Assembly (NCBI GenBank): GCA_041554195.1
Contig: JBFFMJ010000004.1
Coordinates: 124,001 to 188,000, forward strand
Reading direction: 5' to 3'
From: JAPHSX01 sp041554195
GTDB taxonomy: Bacteria > Pseudomonadota > Gammaproteobacteria > Thiohalomonadales > Thiohalomonadaceae
DNA length: 64,000 nt
The first letter of the stretch is position 1; the number at the start of each line of letters is the position of its first letter. Positions 54,097 to 63,041 of the stretch are shown piece by piece. The notes beneath the pieces were generated by a model, which was not told the DNA's origin, made no database searches, and saw nothing but the letters and a program-made list of their open reading frames with translations. The position numbers and the translations under genes are program-made.

Positions 54097-56169
54097 CTAC
54101 ATCGAGTCAAAGTCGTAACTCATGTCGCTGGTGGGCTCCTGCAGGAAGTAGCCCTGAATATAGTCGATGCCAGTGGAGTAGATGGTGGCCAGGGTGTGTG
54201 GGTCTTCCACTGAGTTGGCGATCACCTTTTTGTTACTCTCGGCGGCCAGTGCCGTGATTTCATTGACCTTCTCCTGTGCCTCTTTGTCACTGCTGAGTTT
54301 GCCGATAATGGAGCCATCAAGCTTGAGGAAGTCGGCATCGCAGTGCTTAAGCAGGTTGGTGAAGTTCTGCGCCGTGCCGAAGTGATCCAGCGCCAGGCGG
54401 ACATGTAACTGCTGCAGGCCGGCTAGTAGCATCTTCAGCGCCTTGAGATTATTGGTCGCGACACTCTCACTGACCGAAATAACCAGTGAGTTGGGGGCGG
54501 CGTTTGCCGCTTTGAGAATATCGCGTAGCCACGGCAACAGCTTTTCATCTTTTAGTGAGGTGCCAGATAGTTTGACGAAGAGCACAGCCGCTGTGCCTGC
54601 ACGACGCTTCTCGGTTGCAGCCTTAATGGCATGAGCCAGGATCCAGCGATCAATGGCGCCCATCAGGCCAGCCTCTTCGGCAGCCGGGAGGAATTCGCCT
54701 GGTTTGAGTTCCTTGCCGCTCTCGTCGCTCATGCGTACAAAGACTTCATAATTCTGGTTTTCATCACCCTTGAGGCTGACGATGGGTTGGAATAGCAGGC
54801 TTAGCTTATTGCTCTTTAGCGCCAGTCGGATCTGTTTGCTGAGCAGCGCCTTGCGTTCCCGATCTGCCATCTCCTCTTCACCGACCATGTAGAGTTGTGC
54901 TCGGTTGCCACCGGCCTCAACGGCCTCGTTTAACGCCTTCTCTGAGCGGTTAATGACCTCCTGATGATCCTGCACCGTGTCGTTGTAGATGCCGATGCCT
55001 ATGCTGCAGGGAGTGGTCGAGGAGGTGCCGCTGATCTCAAAGATATGGCCGTCAATATGTTTGCACAGCTTGTTGGCATATTCCTCGGCCTTGGCCGGGG
55101 CAATGTTGTGCAGAATGGCGGTAAATAGCTCGCCCTCGAAACGGGCAACAAAATCCTCTTTGCCTGGCATTGCCTTGGCGAGGAGTTCGGCGAACTTGGT
55201 TAGTAACTCGTCACTGGCTCCGATACCGACCTCATCACGAATGCGCTTGTAGTCGTCGGGGCGGATGGAGAGCACCACCCCCTCCTTGTCCTTTTTACCA
55301 CAGACTTTTTGCAGGGCTTCAAGGAAATAGGGGCGGTTGTAGGCACCGGTCAGCAGATCCATTTTGCTCATATCGCTGAGACGCTGCTCCAGCTCTTTGT
55401 CTGAGGCCTGAATCCGGATGATAATTTGGGTACAGGGCTCACCCTCGAAGGAGGCGTGGGTGAACTCCATGGTGACGTTAAACTCCGTGCCGTCGGTCTT
55501 GATGCCACAGACCTCAAGACTGCTCTCCTTGGCCTTGCCTTTGATGTAATCACGCAGGTACTGCTTGAACTTGGCGTGTTCATCGCTTTTCACCATGTCC
55601 ATGATCGGCATCCCTTCGATCTCCTCCATGGTGGAATAGCCAAAGAGCTCCAGGTAGGACTCATTGGCGTAGATGTGCATCCCCTCATGTACGTAGGTAA
55701 TGGCATCGCGAGAGCTGTCTACCAGCGCCTGGGCCCGATTATTGGCCTCTTCCAGCGCGTTTTCGGTGAAGACTCGGGCGCGGCGTTCGCGTACATCGGT
55801 TGCCTCGCGCAGTACGGTGTGCTCGAGTCGATGTGGTTTGGCCAGCAGCACCTCATCACGTGCGCCGTTTTTAATCAGCTCGTCTATGGTCTTTTCATCG
55901 GCCTCGTCGGCAATGACGATGAGGGGGATATCAAGCTTGGCGTGGCGCACCACGTCAAGGGCGTCATTGGCGGTAAAGTAGGGGATCTCGGGTTTGGTGA
56001 GGATCATGTCCCACTGCTGCTTGCCAAAGGCATCGCGCAGATCCTCATCATCCTCGACTCGATCGGCCCTAACCGCATGACCCGCATTACGCAGGATGTT
56101 GGAAACCGTTTCGGCGAGATTGGAAGAGTCGTCAATGACTAGCAGGTATAAGGTCTTATCTTCGTTCAC
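54097..56169 (-). CDS. fimX: FimX-like c-di-GMP receptor, degenerate REC-PAS-GGDEF-EAL
   Basis: A 690-residue protein with a receiver-like domain (1-125), a PAS domain (about 145-260), GGDEF (about 265-430) and EAL (about 445-690). Every catalytic site is altered: Thr58 replaces the phosphoacceptor Asp, the GGDEF site reads RFEGELF, the EAL site reads EVFVRM, and DDFGTG reads DHFGTA. This matches FimX of Pseudomonas, which binds c-di-GMP through a degenerate EAL domain and supports type IV pilus assembly. The start is a GTG (56169) with AGGA upstream. The neighbours, a PA4958-like gene and nearby psd, recall the Pseudomonas locus. I infer a role in pilus-based motility. Confidence 0.85.
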   Translation of the reverse strand: MNEDKTLYLLVIDDSSNLAETVSNILRNAGHAVRADRVEDDEDLRDAFGKQQWDMILTKPEIPYFTANDALDVVRHAKLDIPLIVIADEADEKTIDELIKNGARDEVLLAKPHRLEHTVLREATDVRERRARVFTENALEEANNRAQALVDSSRDAITYVHEGMHIYANESYLELFGYSTMEEIEGMPIMDMVKSDEHAKFKQYLRDYIKGKAKESSLEVCGIKTDGTEFNVTMEFTHASFEGEPCTQIIIRIQASDKELEQRLSDMSKMDLLTGAYNRPYFLEALQKVCGKKDKEGVVLSIRPDDYKRIRDEVGIGASDELLTKFAELLAKAMPGKEDFVARFEGELFTAILHNIAPAKAEEYANKLCKHIDGHIFEISGTSSTTPCSIGIGIYNDTVQDHQEVINRSEKALNEAVEAGGNRAQLYMVGEEEMADRERKALLSKQIRLALKSNKLSLLFQPIVSLKGDENQNYEVFVRMSDESGKELKPGEFLPAAEEAGLMGAIDRWILAHAIKAATEKRRAGTAAVLFVKLSGTSLKDEKLLPWLRDILKAANAAPNSLVISVSESVATNNLKALKMLLAGLQQLHVRLALDHFGTAQNFTNLLKHCDADFLKLDGSIIGKLSSDKEAQEKVNEITALAAESNKKVIANSVEDPHTLATIYSTGIDYIQGYFLQEPTSDMSYDFDSM

Positions 56170-56184
56170 ACTATTTCGTCCTGA

Positions 56185-56204
56185 CCCCTCAAAAATTTTA
56201 GGGG
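56185..56204 (-). promoter_or_regulatory. Small hairpin in front of the fimX-like ribosome site
   Basis: CCCCT (56185-56189) and AGGGG (56200-56204) can pair around an A/T-rich loop just upstream of the AGGA ribosome site. It has no T-run on the minus strand, so it is not a terminator. It may influence initiation; the evidence is weak. Confidence 0.25.
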
Positions 56205-56294
56205 CAATTGAATCTTTGTTGTCTTAACTGACCATGATTTGCCCAGCGGGCTACTGTATACGCAATAGCTATTTCATTTCCACTCAATCTTGCC

Positions 56295-58070
56295 CTAAAG
56301 CTCATCCCAGTCGATACTCAGTTCACTCTTCTCCTTTTCTAGCGTGGCGAGTTTCTCTTTGAGCGGAATGGGTCGCTGAGTCTCTTCCCGGGTCTCAAAG
56401 CGGAACTGGGTAAAGCTGCCGGTCTCCTGCCCCCGTTCACTCAATACGATACGTATCTCATGCTCCGGGTGGTGTAGTTGTAATTCGGCACCGGTATCGA
56501 ACAACATAATAGGAGTAAGCAGGGTGGCTGGTTGAGTGATAGCGGGCACTGCCGGCAACAGGAGTGCCGGTTGGAAATCGGCGGCCTTGGTGCCAAGTCG
56601 GGTGCTGCGTAGCATCACTGGTATTACCTGTGGCGCCAGTACCTGTACTCCAAGCTCCAGGCCACCATCAGCAGGCTGTCGCATCCATCGAATTACGCCG
56701 ACCTCACAGGTGTTATCACTGTAACGGGGGCGTATGCCCAGCAGCTCACCGACCTGTACCTTGGCCCCTTCGTTTTTTTCGATGGCAAGGCGGTAGCCAC
56801 CCGCGCTCTCGTTACGAATTTGCCAGTATTGGCGGGGCACGCTTGGCTTGGGTGCATTCTCTTCAGGCTGTTGCGCTAGCTGGTAGCTCTGATATTGCTG
56901 CCCCAGTTTGTCCTTGGAGAAGATGTTCCAGACATCCTTACTGACGGGTTGGCTGACACCGCTTACGGTTTTGCTTTGGTACTCGGCTTTTTCGCGTAGT
57001 TGGCTCTCATCACCCAGTTCGGTGGCCAGTGCACGGTGCAGGCTGGAGAGTCCGACGACGACCTCAAGTCCGGCCTCTTTGTCGTTGCGGCTGAAGCTGC
57101 GCTTGGGGGCGATCCCCCAGCAGCGGATCAGCCGGTGGAGCAGTTCGGCACCGATGCCCTCATCGCTCTTACCGTTGGCCCCGAGGTAATCAAGCTCCTC
57201 CTGCAGCAGGTGGCTGAGTTGGCGGGTATCGACCAGGCGGCACAGCTCGGTGTTGCAGTCACGGTGGTTGAAGGCCTGAAAATCGGGTGCATCGTCGCTG
57301 TCCAGGTGCACCACAAACAGTGCCTCGGCGGCGCTGGGATCGTTGTAGGGAATGATGTGGGCGTGCCCAGCCCAGCGCCCCAGCGCCTTGTAGACGGCAT
57401 GTGCCTCGCCCTGACGCATACGGTGGGGTGAGGCCAGGGCGAGTAGCAGAATCTGTTTATAGAGCCGGGCAATACTCGATTTTGGCAGTGTTTGGTTCTG
57501 GCTATCGCCAACGGGCTTGGTATGAATCTTCTTATGCTCGGCATGCAGATAAAGCATGTGCAGTTCAAACCAGTTGTCTTCGGCATGGGGTGAGTAGGTT
57601 TTGTAGCTGGTAAGGAGCGAGCAGCTGAGGTAGTGCACTGCACGGTGTATCAGCTCGGTCAGAGCCTTGTTGTCGCGGCTAAGAAAGCTGCTGCCCAGCA
57701 TCTCCTCAATGGCGGTTTTATAGCCCAGTGCCATCTCACCGGCCAGGGCCTTGGAGAGATCGGCAATTTGCTGTGTTTTTGGCGGCAGCGGGAAGGAGAC
57801 GCTGGTATAGCGCTTGTTCAACTGCTCCTGCACATATTCAATGGGCTGGCGATACAGTTCCAGAAAGCGCTGACGCTCACGCCAGCCGATGGCCAGACGA
57901 TTGACCTCACGCAGGCTGCTGTAGAGCAGCTTGGACATGGCCCCGACATTGCCCAGCGGCAGATCCTGCACCCACTGTTCCACCGCACTGGCATGGTAGT
58001 TAAATGAGGCGCTGGAGGGCTTGCTGCGCTCTGCAATGGTCAGGCCGATTTGGCCTTTTCCCTTTGCCAT
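56295..58070 (-). CDS. PilZ-like domain protein in the fimX locus (PA4958 type)
   Basis: A 591-residue protein, mostly helical over its first 400 residues, then a beta-rich domain (about 415-500) with YWQIRNESAGGYRLAIEKNEGAKV and LGIRP, CEVGVIRWMRQPADGGLELGVQVL. The spacing resembles a PilZ fold, though the RxxxR c-di-GMP motif is not seen. Comparable genes (PA4958) sit beside fimX in Pseudomonas. It lies 125 bases upstream of the fimX-like gene and downstream of epmB on the same strand. I infer a partner of the FimX-like receptor; a biochemical function is not known to me. Confidence 0.65.
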   Translation of the reverse strand: MAKGKGQIGLTIAERSKPSSASFNYHASAVEQWVQDLPLGNVGAMSKLLYSSLREVNRLAIGWRERQRFLELYRQPIEYVQEQLNKRYTSVSFPLPPKTQQIADLSKALAGEMALGYKTAIEEMLGSSFLSRDNKALTELIHRAVHYLSCSLLTSYKTYSPHAEDNWFELHMLYLHAEHKKIHTKPVGDSQNQTLPKSSIARLYKQILLLALASPHRMRQGEAHAVYKALGRWAGHAHIIPYNDPSAAEALFVVHLDSDDAPDFQAFNHRDCNTELCRLVDTRQLSHLLQEELDYLGANGKSDEGIGAELLHRLIRCWGIAPKRSFSRNDKEAGLEVVVGLSSLHRALATELGDESQLREKAEYQSKTVSGVSQPVSKDVWNIFSKDKLGQQYQSYQLAQQPEENAPKPSVPRQYWQIRNESAGGYRLAIEKNEGAKVQVGELLGIRPRYSDNTCEVGVIRWMRQPADGGLELGVQVLAPQVIPVMLRSTRLGTKAADFQPALLLPAVPAITQPATLLTPIMLFDTGAELQLHHPEHEIRIVLSERGQETGSFTQFRFETREETQRPIPLKEKLATLEKEKSELSIDWDEL

Positions 58071-58143
58071 CTTCTGGGGGCTCCTTAAGTTTATTCTCTA
58101 ACTAATTGTTTTATATCAGTCAAACAGTGTCCTGACAAGGTGA

Positions 58144-59130
58144 TTAGAGCGCTTGTTTGCTGGCCTCACCGCTAATTTCCCGTACCAGGCGGGGTACCAG
58201 GTAGCCGGGGAGGGAGTGTTTAAGTGCCTCGTGCAGTGCCTGGGCCTGTGTATCGCTCACCTCAAAGTGAGCGGCACCCTGTACCCGATCCAGTTGATGC
58301 AGGTAGTAAGGTAACACGCCGTGGGCGAATAGCTGCTGGCTCAGCTGCCGCAGAGTATCGACAGTGTCGTTCACCCCGCTCAACAGCACGCTCTGGTTGA
58401 GCAGGGTAAGTCCAGACTGTTTGAGCTGAGTGAGCGCCTCGGGCACTTCGCCCTGTAGTTCATGTGGATGATTTGCGTGGATCACAAGCACTGTCTGCCA
58501 GGGCAGTGCGGACAACCAGGCGAGCAGCACCTTATCGATGCGCTCAGGCAGTACCAGTGGCAGTCGGCTGTGGATACGTAGGCGCTTGAGCTGTGGCAGA
58601 GCCTGTAATTTGTCGGTGAGGCGCTGAAGTTGTGGGGTGTCGAGCAGCAGCGGATCACCCCCACTGAGGATCAGCTCATCAACCTCGGGGTGTGTCCGCA
58701 GGTAGTTGACCACCCCCTGCCAGTTATCGCGCCCCGGATTCTCCTCGCCGTAGGGAAAGTGGCGACGAAAGCAGTAGCGACAGTGGATGGCACAGCCACC
58801 GGTGAGGGTCAGTAGTACCCGCCCCTGATATTTGTGCAGCAGACCGGGCAGGGCGACGGCCCCACTGTCACCCACCGGGTCGGTGTTAAAGCCCGGCACC
58901 TCCAGTAGCTCCTCACCCAGTGGCAGTATCTGACGCAGCAGCGGGTCGTTTACATTGCCCTTTTCGATGCGCGCCAGGTAGTTGCGTGGTACCCGTAATG
59001 CAAAGCTCTCTGTGGCCTTGCGAGCGGCGGGTAGCAGCTCTCGCGGTAACTCCAGCAGCGCCAGCAGTTCGGCCGGATCACGCACGGCGTTGGATAAGGC
59101 GTTTTTCCAATCGGAACTTCGGGGTATCAT
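58144..59130 (-). CDS. epmB: EF-P beta-lysylation lysine 2,3-aminomutase EpmB
   Basis: A 328-residue radical SAM enzyme that converts alpha-lysine to beta-lysine for modification of EF-P. The cluster cysteines are Cys113, Cys117 and Cys120 in GGCAIHCRYCFRRHFPY, and ILSGGDPLLLDTPQLQRL is the family's SAM-binding segment. It diverges from efp by 56 bases and is followed on the minus strand by the PA4958-like and fimX-like genes. It acts with EpmA (59758-60735). Confidence 0.95.
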   Translation of the reverse strand: MIPRSSDWKNALSNAVRDPAELLALLELPRELLPAARKATESFALRVPRNYLARIEKGNVNDPLLRQILPLGEELLEVPGFNTDPVGDSGAVALPGLLHKYQGRVLLTLTGGCAIHCRYCFRRHFPYGEENPGRDNWQGVVNYLRTHPEVDELILSGGDPLLLDTPQLQRLTDKLQALPQLKRLRIHSRLPLVLPERIDKVLLAWLSALPWQTVLVIHANHPHELQGEVPEALTQLKQSGLTLLNQSVLLSGVNDTVDTLRQLSQQLFAHGVLPYYLHQLDRVQGAAHFEVSDTQAQALHEALKHSLPGYLVPRLVREISGEASKQAL

Positions 59131-59186
59131 AGGCGGTCTTTAGAGTAAGCAGATTTCAATTAATACGAAAGTTTCGGGAATTTACC

Positions 59187-59756
59187 ATGGCTAACTACAG
59201 CACCAACGAATTTAAACGCGGTCTTAAGATCATGCTCGACGGCGTCCCCCACAATATCGTCGAGAACGAACTGGTAAAGCCCGGCAAGGGGCAGGCTTTT
59301 AACCGCGTTAAGGTGCGTAACCTCAAGACCGGTCGAGTGGTGGAGCGTACCTTTAAATCGGGCGAAAGTGTAGAGGGTGCCGATGTCATGGACACCGATA
59401 TGCAGTACCTCTACACCGACGGCGAGGCGTGGCACTTCATGCACCCCGAGACCTTCGAGCAGGTCTCAGCTGATGCCGCTGCCGTGGGTGATGATGCTAA
59501 ATGGTTGAAGGAGCAGGATACCGTGGTAGTAACCCTGTGGGACGGTGTTCCAATCAGTGTGACCCCGCCTAACCACGTGGTGCTCACCGTGACCGAGACA
59601 GATCCCGGTGTGCGTGGCGATACCGCCAACGGTGCCACCAAGCCTGCCACCTGTGAAACCGGTGCCACCGTGCTGGTGCCGTTGTTCATCAATATCGGCG
59701 ATCAGCTGAAGATCGACACCCGCACCGGCGACTATATCTCCCGCGCCAAGGATTAA
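59187..59756 (+). CDS. efp: Translation elongation factor P
   Basis: A 189-residue, three-domain tRNA-shaped protein that rescues ribosomes stalled at polyproline. The modified lysine is Lys34 in VKPGKGQAF, the same number as in E. coli. Domain III ends VDTRTGDYISRAKD-like, as in the family (here IDTRTGDYISRAKD). Downstream epmA starts one base after its stop. Confidence 0.98.
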   Translation: MANYSTNEFKRGLKIMLDGVPHNIVENELVKPGKGQAFNRVKVRNLKTGRVVERTFKSGESVEGADVMDTDMQYLYTDGEAWHFMHPETFEQVSADAAAVGDDAKWLKEQDTVVVTLWDGVPISVTPPNHVVLTVTETDPGVRGDTANGATKPATCETGATVLVPLFINIGDQLKIDTRTGDYISRAKD

Positions 59757-59757
59757 G

Positions 59758-60735
59758 TTGACCAGAGGCAGCGACTGGCGGCCGTCAGCGCCGCTGGACA
59801 ACCTTAAGAAAAGGGCCCGTATCCTGCAGCAGATACGGGCCTTTTTTGCTGAGCGCGGGGTGCTGGAGGTTGAAACACCGAGCCTATCTGCCGCTGCGCT
59901 CACCGATCCGGCCATCGACAGCCTGGCTACCCGCTATATCGGTCCCGGTCACGCCAGCGGGCTCAACCTCTACCTTCACACTTCCCCTGAATTCCCGATG
60001 AAGCGGCTGCTTGCCGCAGGCAGTGGGCCAATCTATCAAATCACCAGGGTGTTCCGTCAGGGCGAGGCGGGGCGTCGTCACAACCCCGAGTTCACACTGT
60101 TGGAGTGGTATCGTCCCGGATTTGACCACCATCAATTGATGGATGAGGTGGCGGCGCTGGTGGCGCCGGTGCTGGGATTAGAGGCAACGGCGCAACGGCT
60201 CAGTTACCGCGACGCCTTCCTGCAGTTTGCTTCGCTTGACCCCTTTGCGGCATCCATTGCTGAACTACGCCAGGCTGTACAACGGCTGGGCATCGGTGAG
60301 TTTGATGCGGGGGAGGAGCGCGATATCTGGCTCGACCTTATCCTCAGCCACCGCGTCGAGCCAAATCTCGGCCAACAGGGGCTGTGTTTTCTCACCGATT
60401 ACCCCGCCTCACAGGCGGCATTGGCAAGGCTTAATCCCGATAATCCCGCCGTGGCCGAGCGATTCGAACTCTATTACAGGGGGGTGGAACTGGCTAACGG
60501 CTTTCACGAACTGGGCGATAGCGCAGAGCAGCGCAAGCGCTTTGAGTCAGAGCAGGCAGAGCGCGCAGCGCAGGGGCAGGAGCACTACCCCATGGACGAG
60601 AAGCTGCTGGCAGCACTGGAGGTCGGTCTACCCGACTGTGCGGGGGTGGCGCTGGGGGTAGACCGGTTGGTGATGCTGGCGGTGGGTGCCGAGTCGCTGG
60701 AAGAGGTGATTGCCTTTACCGTTGACAGGAGTTGA
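59758..60735 (+). CDS. epmA: EF-P--(R)-beta-lysine ligase EpmA
   Basis: A 325-residue LysRS-like enzyme without an anticodon domain that attaches beta-lysine to EF-P Lys34. It starts at a TTG one base after the efp stop. Class II motifs are present: TSPEFPMKRLLAAGSGPIYQI, FRQGEAGRRHNPEFTLLEWYRPG and the C-terminal AGVALGVDRLVMLAVGAESLEEV. With EpmB and efp it makes a complete modification set; the hydroxylase EpmC is not present in the window. Confidence 0.96.
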   Translation: MTRGSDWRPSAPLDNLKKRARILQQIRAFFAERGVLEVETPSLSAAALTDPAIDSLATRYIGPGHASGLNLYLHTSPEFPMKRLLAAGSGPIYQITRVFRQGEAGRRHNPEFTLLEWYRPGFDHHQLMDEVAALVAPVLGLEATAQRLSYRDAFLQFASLDPFAASIAELRQAVQRLGIGEFDAGEERDIWLDLILSHRVEPNLGQQGLCFLTDYPASQAALARLNPDNPAVAERFELYYRGVELANGFHELGDSAEQRKRFESEQAERAAQGQEHYPMDEKLLAALEVGLPDCAGVALGVDRLVMLAVGAESLEEVIAFTVDRS

Positions 60736-60782
60736 TGGTGTGTGAGCCAGAGGGTCGGTTGAGCTTGCCAGCCCGACTCCTC

Positions 60783-61667
60783 CTAATAGAGTTGGGAGCG
60801 CTTTCCTAGCAGCTGTCCCAGGCGGACTCGCTTTTCCGCCTCTATCCCCTCGGCCCATACTACGGCACTGGGACCGAATATCAGGACGACCGTGGAACCC
60901 ATGTTGAATCGCCCCATCTCATCACCCTTCTGTAGCGTGATCGCCTCATTGCCCTGATAGTTCCAGGCGCGCACCACGCGTCCCGCCGGCGGGGTGATCT
61001 CCCCGGCCCACACGGTCTCGATGCTGCCGACATTGACCGCACCGACCTTGACCATCGCCATCGGCCCAAAGTCGGTATCGAAGACTGAGACCACCCGCTC
61101 GTTGCGGGCGAACAGGCCGGGAATGACCCGGGTGGTGGCGGGATTGACGCTGAACAGTCGGCCCGGTATGTGCACCATTTCCTTCAGGGTGCCGGTGACC
61201 GGCATGTGGATGCGGTGGTAATCCTGTGGTGAGAGATAAATAGTGGTAAAGATGCCCCCCTGAAACGGTGCGGCGCGCTCCTTTGCACCGCCGAGCAGGG
61301 TCACCAGCGAGTAGTCATGTCCCTTGGCCTGGAACACGCGACCATGCGAGATCAGCTTTGCCTGGCTGATAGCACCATCCACCGGACAGGCAACGGTATC
61401 TTCGCCCTCAACGATAGGGCGCACCCCGGGTTTGAGCTCACGGGTGAAAAAGGCATTGAAGTGCTCGTAGGCACTGGGCTCGGATTCCATTGCCTCGTCA
61501 AGGTTGATGGCGAACTGTTTGATGAACCAGCGGGTAAATGCGTTCTTAATGCGTGGGTTACGGATGCGGGTAAAGCGGTGGATCAGCCGCGACACCAGGT
61601 GTCCTGGCATCAGGTATTGCGGGAGGGCCTTGAGGTAGTCGATAAAACCGGCGCTGTGTTCAGCCAT
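60783..61667 (-). CDS. psd: Phosphatidylserine decarboxylase proenzyme
   Basis: A 294-residue pyruvoyl enzyme of the inner membrane that makes phosphatidylethanolamine. The self-cleavage site is within RFNMGSTVVLIFG (GST near residue 258). YLSPQDYHRIHMPVTG, with the catalytic His, is also present. It follows the SCO1 gene by six bases. In Pseudomonas, psd also lies beside the fimX genes. Confidence 0.97.
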   Translation of the reverse strand: MAEHSAGFIDYLKALPQYLMPGHLVSRLIHRFTRIRNPRIKNAFTRWFIKQFAINLDEAMESEPSAYEHFNAFFTRELKPGVRPIVEGEDTVACPVDGAISQAKLISHGRVFQAKGHDYSLVTLLGGAKERAAPFQGGIFTTIYLSPQDYHRIHMPVTGTLKEMVHIPGRLFSVNPATTRVIPGLFARNERVVSVFDTDFGPMAMVKVGAVNVGSIETVWAGEITPPAGRVVRAWNYQGNEAITLQKGDEMGRFNMGSTVVLIFGPSAVVWAEGIEAEKRVRLGQLLGKRSQLY

Positions 61668-61673
61668 GTCGTG

Positions 61674-62327
61674 TTAGTCCTGAGGTTTCTGTTGTAGGTA
61701 GTCGCGAAGCTGCAGATAGTCACTGCTGAAGTTGCTCACCGTGAGGGGGGGATTGAAGCGTGCCACCCACTCTCCCCGCGGGTCAATTAGCGCCACGCTG
61801 GCACTGTGGTTGACGATGTAGTCAGCCCCCTCGGTATCGCCATCAAACATGTAGATGGCCCCGAGGCTGCGGGCCAGCTTGTCGATCTCCTGCCGCTCGC
61901 CGGTGGCGGCGATAAACTCTTTGTGGAAGTAGTTTATGTATTCCTTAAGGTGGGGCAGGGTATCGCGCTTCGGGTCGACCGAGACGAAGAGAATGCGGGT
62001 ATCAGCGCTGATCTCAGCCTGCTCCTTCAACTTGCTGACCAACCCCTTCAGTATGCCCAGCGTGGTGGGGCAGATATCGGGGCAGTGGGTGTAGCCGAAA
62101 AAGACGAGGGTCCACTGGCCCTTAAGCTGCTCAAGGTCCAGCGGCTGGCCGTTGTGGTCGGTGAGGCTGAATGCCTTTAACAGGCGTGGCTCGGGTAGCA
62201 GCAGGGGTTGCAGCGCCGTGGGTGGTTCCGCCACGGCCTTATCGGCCTGCGGGGCGTAAAGGGCGATACGCGACAGCAGCAGCCCGGCGGCAATGAGGAT
62301 GAAGAGGGGTATTAGCTTGCGATTCAT
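61674..62327 (-). CDS. SCO1/SenC copper chaperone-like protein
   Basis: A 217-residue membrane-anchored thioredoxin-fold protein. The N-terminal segment LIPLFILIAAGLLLSRIALY (about residues 5-24) is a membrane anchor. The copper site CxxxC is Cys82 and Cys86 in GYTHCPDICPTTLG, and the third ligand is the His in YIVNHSASVALIDPRGEW. SCO1 proteins deliver copper to cytochrome c oxidase CuA. No oxidase genes lie in the window. It is upstream of psd in a probable two-gene unit. Confidence 0.94.
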   Translation of the reverse strand: MNRKLIPLFILIAAGLLLSRIALYAPQADKAVAEPPTALQPLLLPEPRLLKAFSLTDHNGQPLDLEQLKGQWTLVFFGYTHCPDICPTTLGILKGLVSKLKEQAEISADTRILFVSVDPKRDTLPHLKEYINYFHKEFIAATGERQEIDKLARSLGAIYMFDGDTEGADYIVNHSASVALIDPRGEWVARFNPPLTVSNFSSDYLQLRDYLQQKPQD

Positions 62328-62374
62328 GGGCGGGATTATGGCACGCCGAACGGAGACGAAACAGGGGCGTGGCG

Positions 62375-62415
62375 GCTAAGTTGTTGATTTTAGCTATCGC
62401 ACGAAGTAACTTAGC
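62375..62415. promoter_or_regulatory. Inverted repeat flanking the S24 peptidase promoter
   Basis: GCTAAGTT (62375-62382) and AACTTAGC (62408-62415) are perfect 8-bp inverted arms 25 bases apart. The left arm abuts the -35 box and the right arm overlaps the -10 box of the predicted promoter. This arrangement suggests an operator. It does not resemble the CTGT-N8-ACAG SOS box. Confidence 0.5.
62384..62412 (+). promoter_or_regulatory. Promoter of the S24 peptidase gene
   Basis: TTGATT (62384-62389) and TAACTT (62407-62412) with a 17-base spacer, 28 bases before the ATG at 62441. The ribosome site AGGAG lies eight bases before the start. Confidence 0.55.
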
Positions 62416-62440
62416 TGAAAAACATAAATAGGAGTCTGCA

Positions 62441-62905
62441 ATGTCCGCCGTAAGTTATATGATTCCAAAGAGAGATCGCCCCGTTCACATACCCGGTGTC
62501 GAGGAGCTGGCGCTAAGCCCCGCCGCGATGACCGAGATCCCACTGCTGGGCTGGATCACCGCCGGCCAGCCGGTCGAACTCAATGAGGACAACCAGCGTG
62601 TATCCGTCCCCGCCAGCATGGTGCGCCGCAACTGTTACGCGCTGAAGGTGCGCGGTCACTCGATGATCGACGACAACATTCAGGATGGTGATATCGTCAT
62701 TATCGAAAAACGCGAGAGCGCCGAAAACGGCCAGTCCGTGGTCGCCATGATCAACGGCGAACAGGTCACCCTGAAAAAATTCTACGTCGAGCGTGACGGC
62801 ATCCGCCTGCAACCGGCCAACCCCGAGATGGATCCGATTATCCTCAAGAATGAAGAGGTGCAGATATTGGGGATTGTTACCGGGGTGATTCGGCAGCCGG
62901 AGTAG
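62441..62905 (+). CDS. Stand-alone LexA-type S24 peptidase domain protein
   Basis: A 154-residue protein that corresponds to the C-terminal self-cleavage domain of LexA, without the DNA-binding winged helix. The Ala-Gly cleavage site is at residues 41-42 (WITAGQPVE), the catalytic serine is Ser74 in VRGHSMIDDNI, and the lysine is Lys112 in VTLKKFY. All are conserved, so autocleavage is possible. UmuD has this size, but no umuC follows, and the sequence around the site is closer to LexA. The first 40 residues (MSAVSYMIPKRDRPVHIPG) are not a helix-turn-helix. The start is supported by AGGAG. The role is unknown. Confidence 0.85.
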   Translation: MSAVSYMIPKRDRPVHIPGVEELALSPAAMTEIPLLGWITAGQPVELNEDNQRVSVPASMVRRNCYALKVRGHSMIDDNIQDGDIVIIEKRESAENGQSVVAMINGEQVTLKKFYVERDGIRLQPANPEMDPIILKNEEVQILGIVTGVIRQPE

Positions 62906-62951
62906 GCAAGAACTTCAATGCAAGGATGCATGAAATGGGAAGGATAAATTA

Positions 62952-62988
62952 AACCGGGCTTCATGTAATGTGGGGGCCGGTTTTTTTT
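62952..62988 (+). terminator. Terminator of the S24 peptidase gene
   Basis: AACCGG (62952-62957) and CCGGTT (62977-62982) pair around a 19-base loop and run into a series of eight T. It lies 47 bases after the stop. Confidence 0.7.
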
Positions 62989-63041
62989 CGCGAAGCTCTT
63001 TTAAATAAATAGTATAAGCAGAAGCTCTGGGAGTCGATAGG

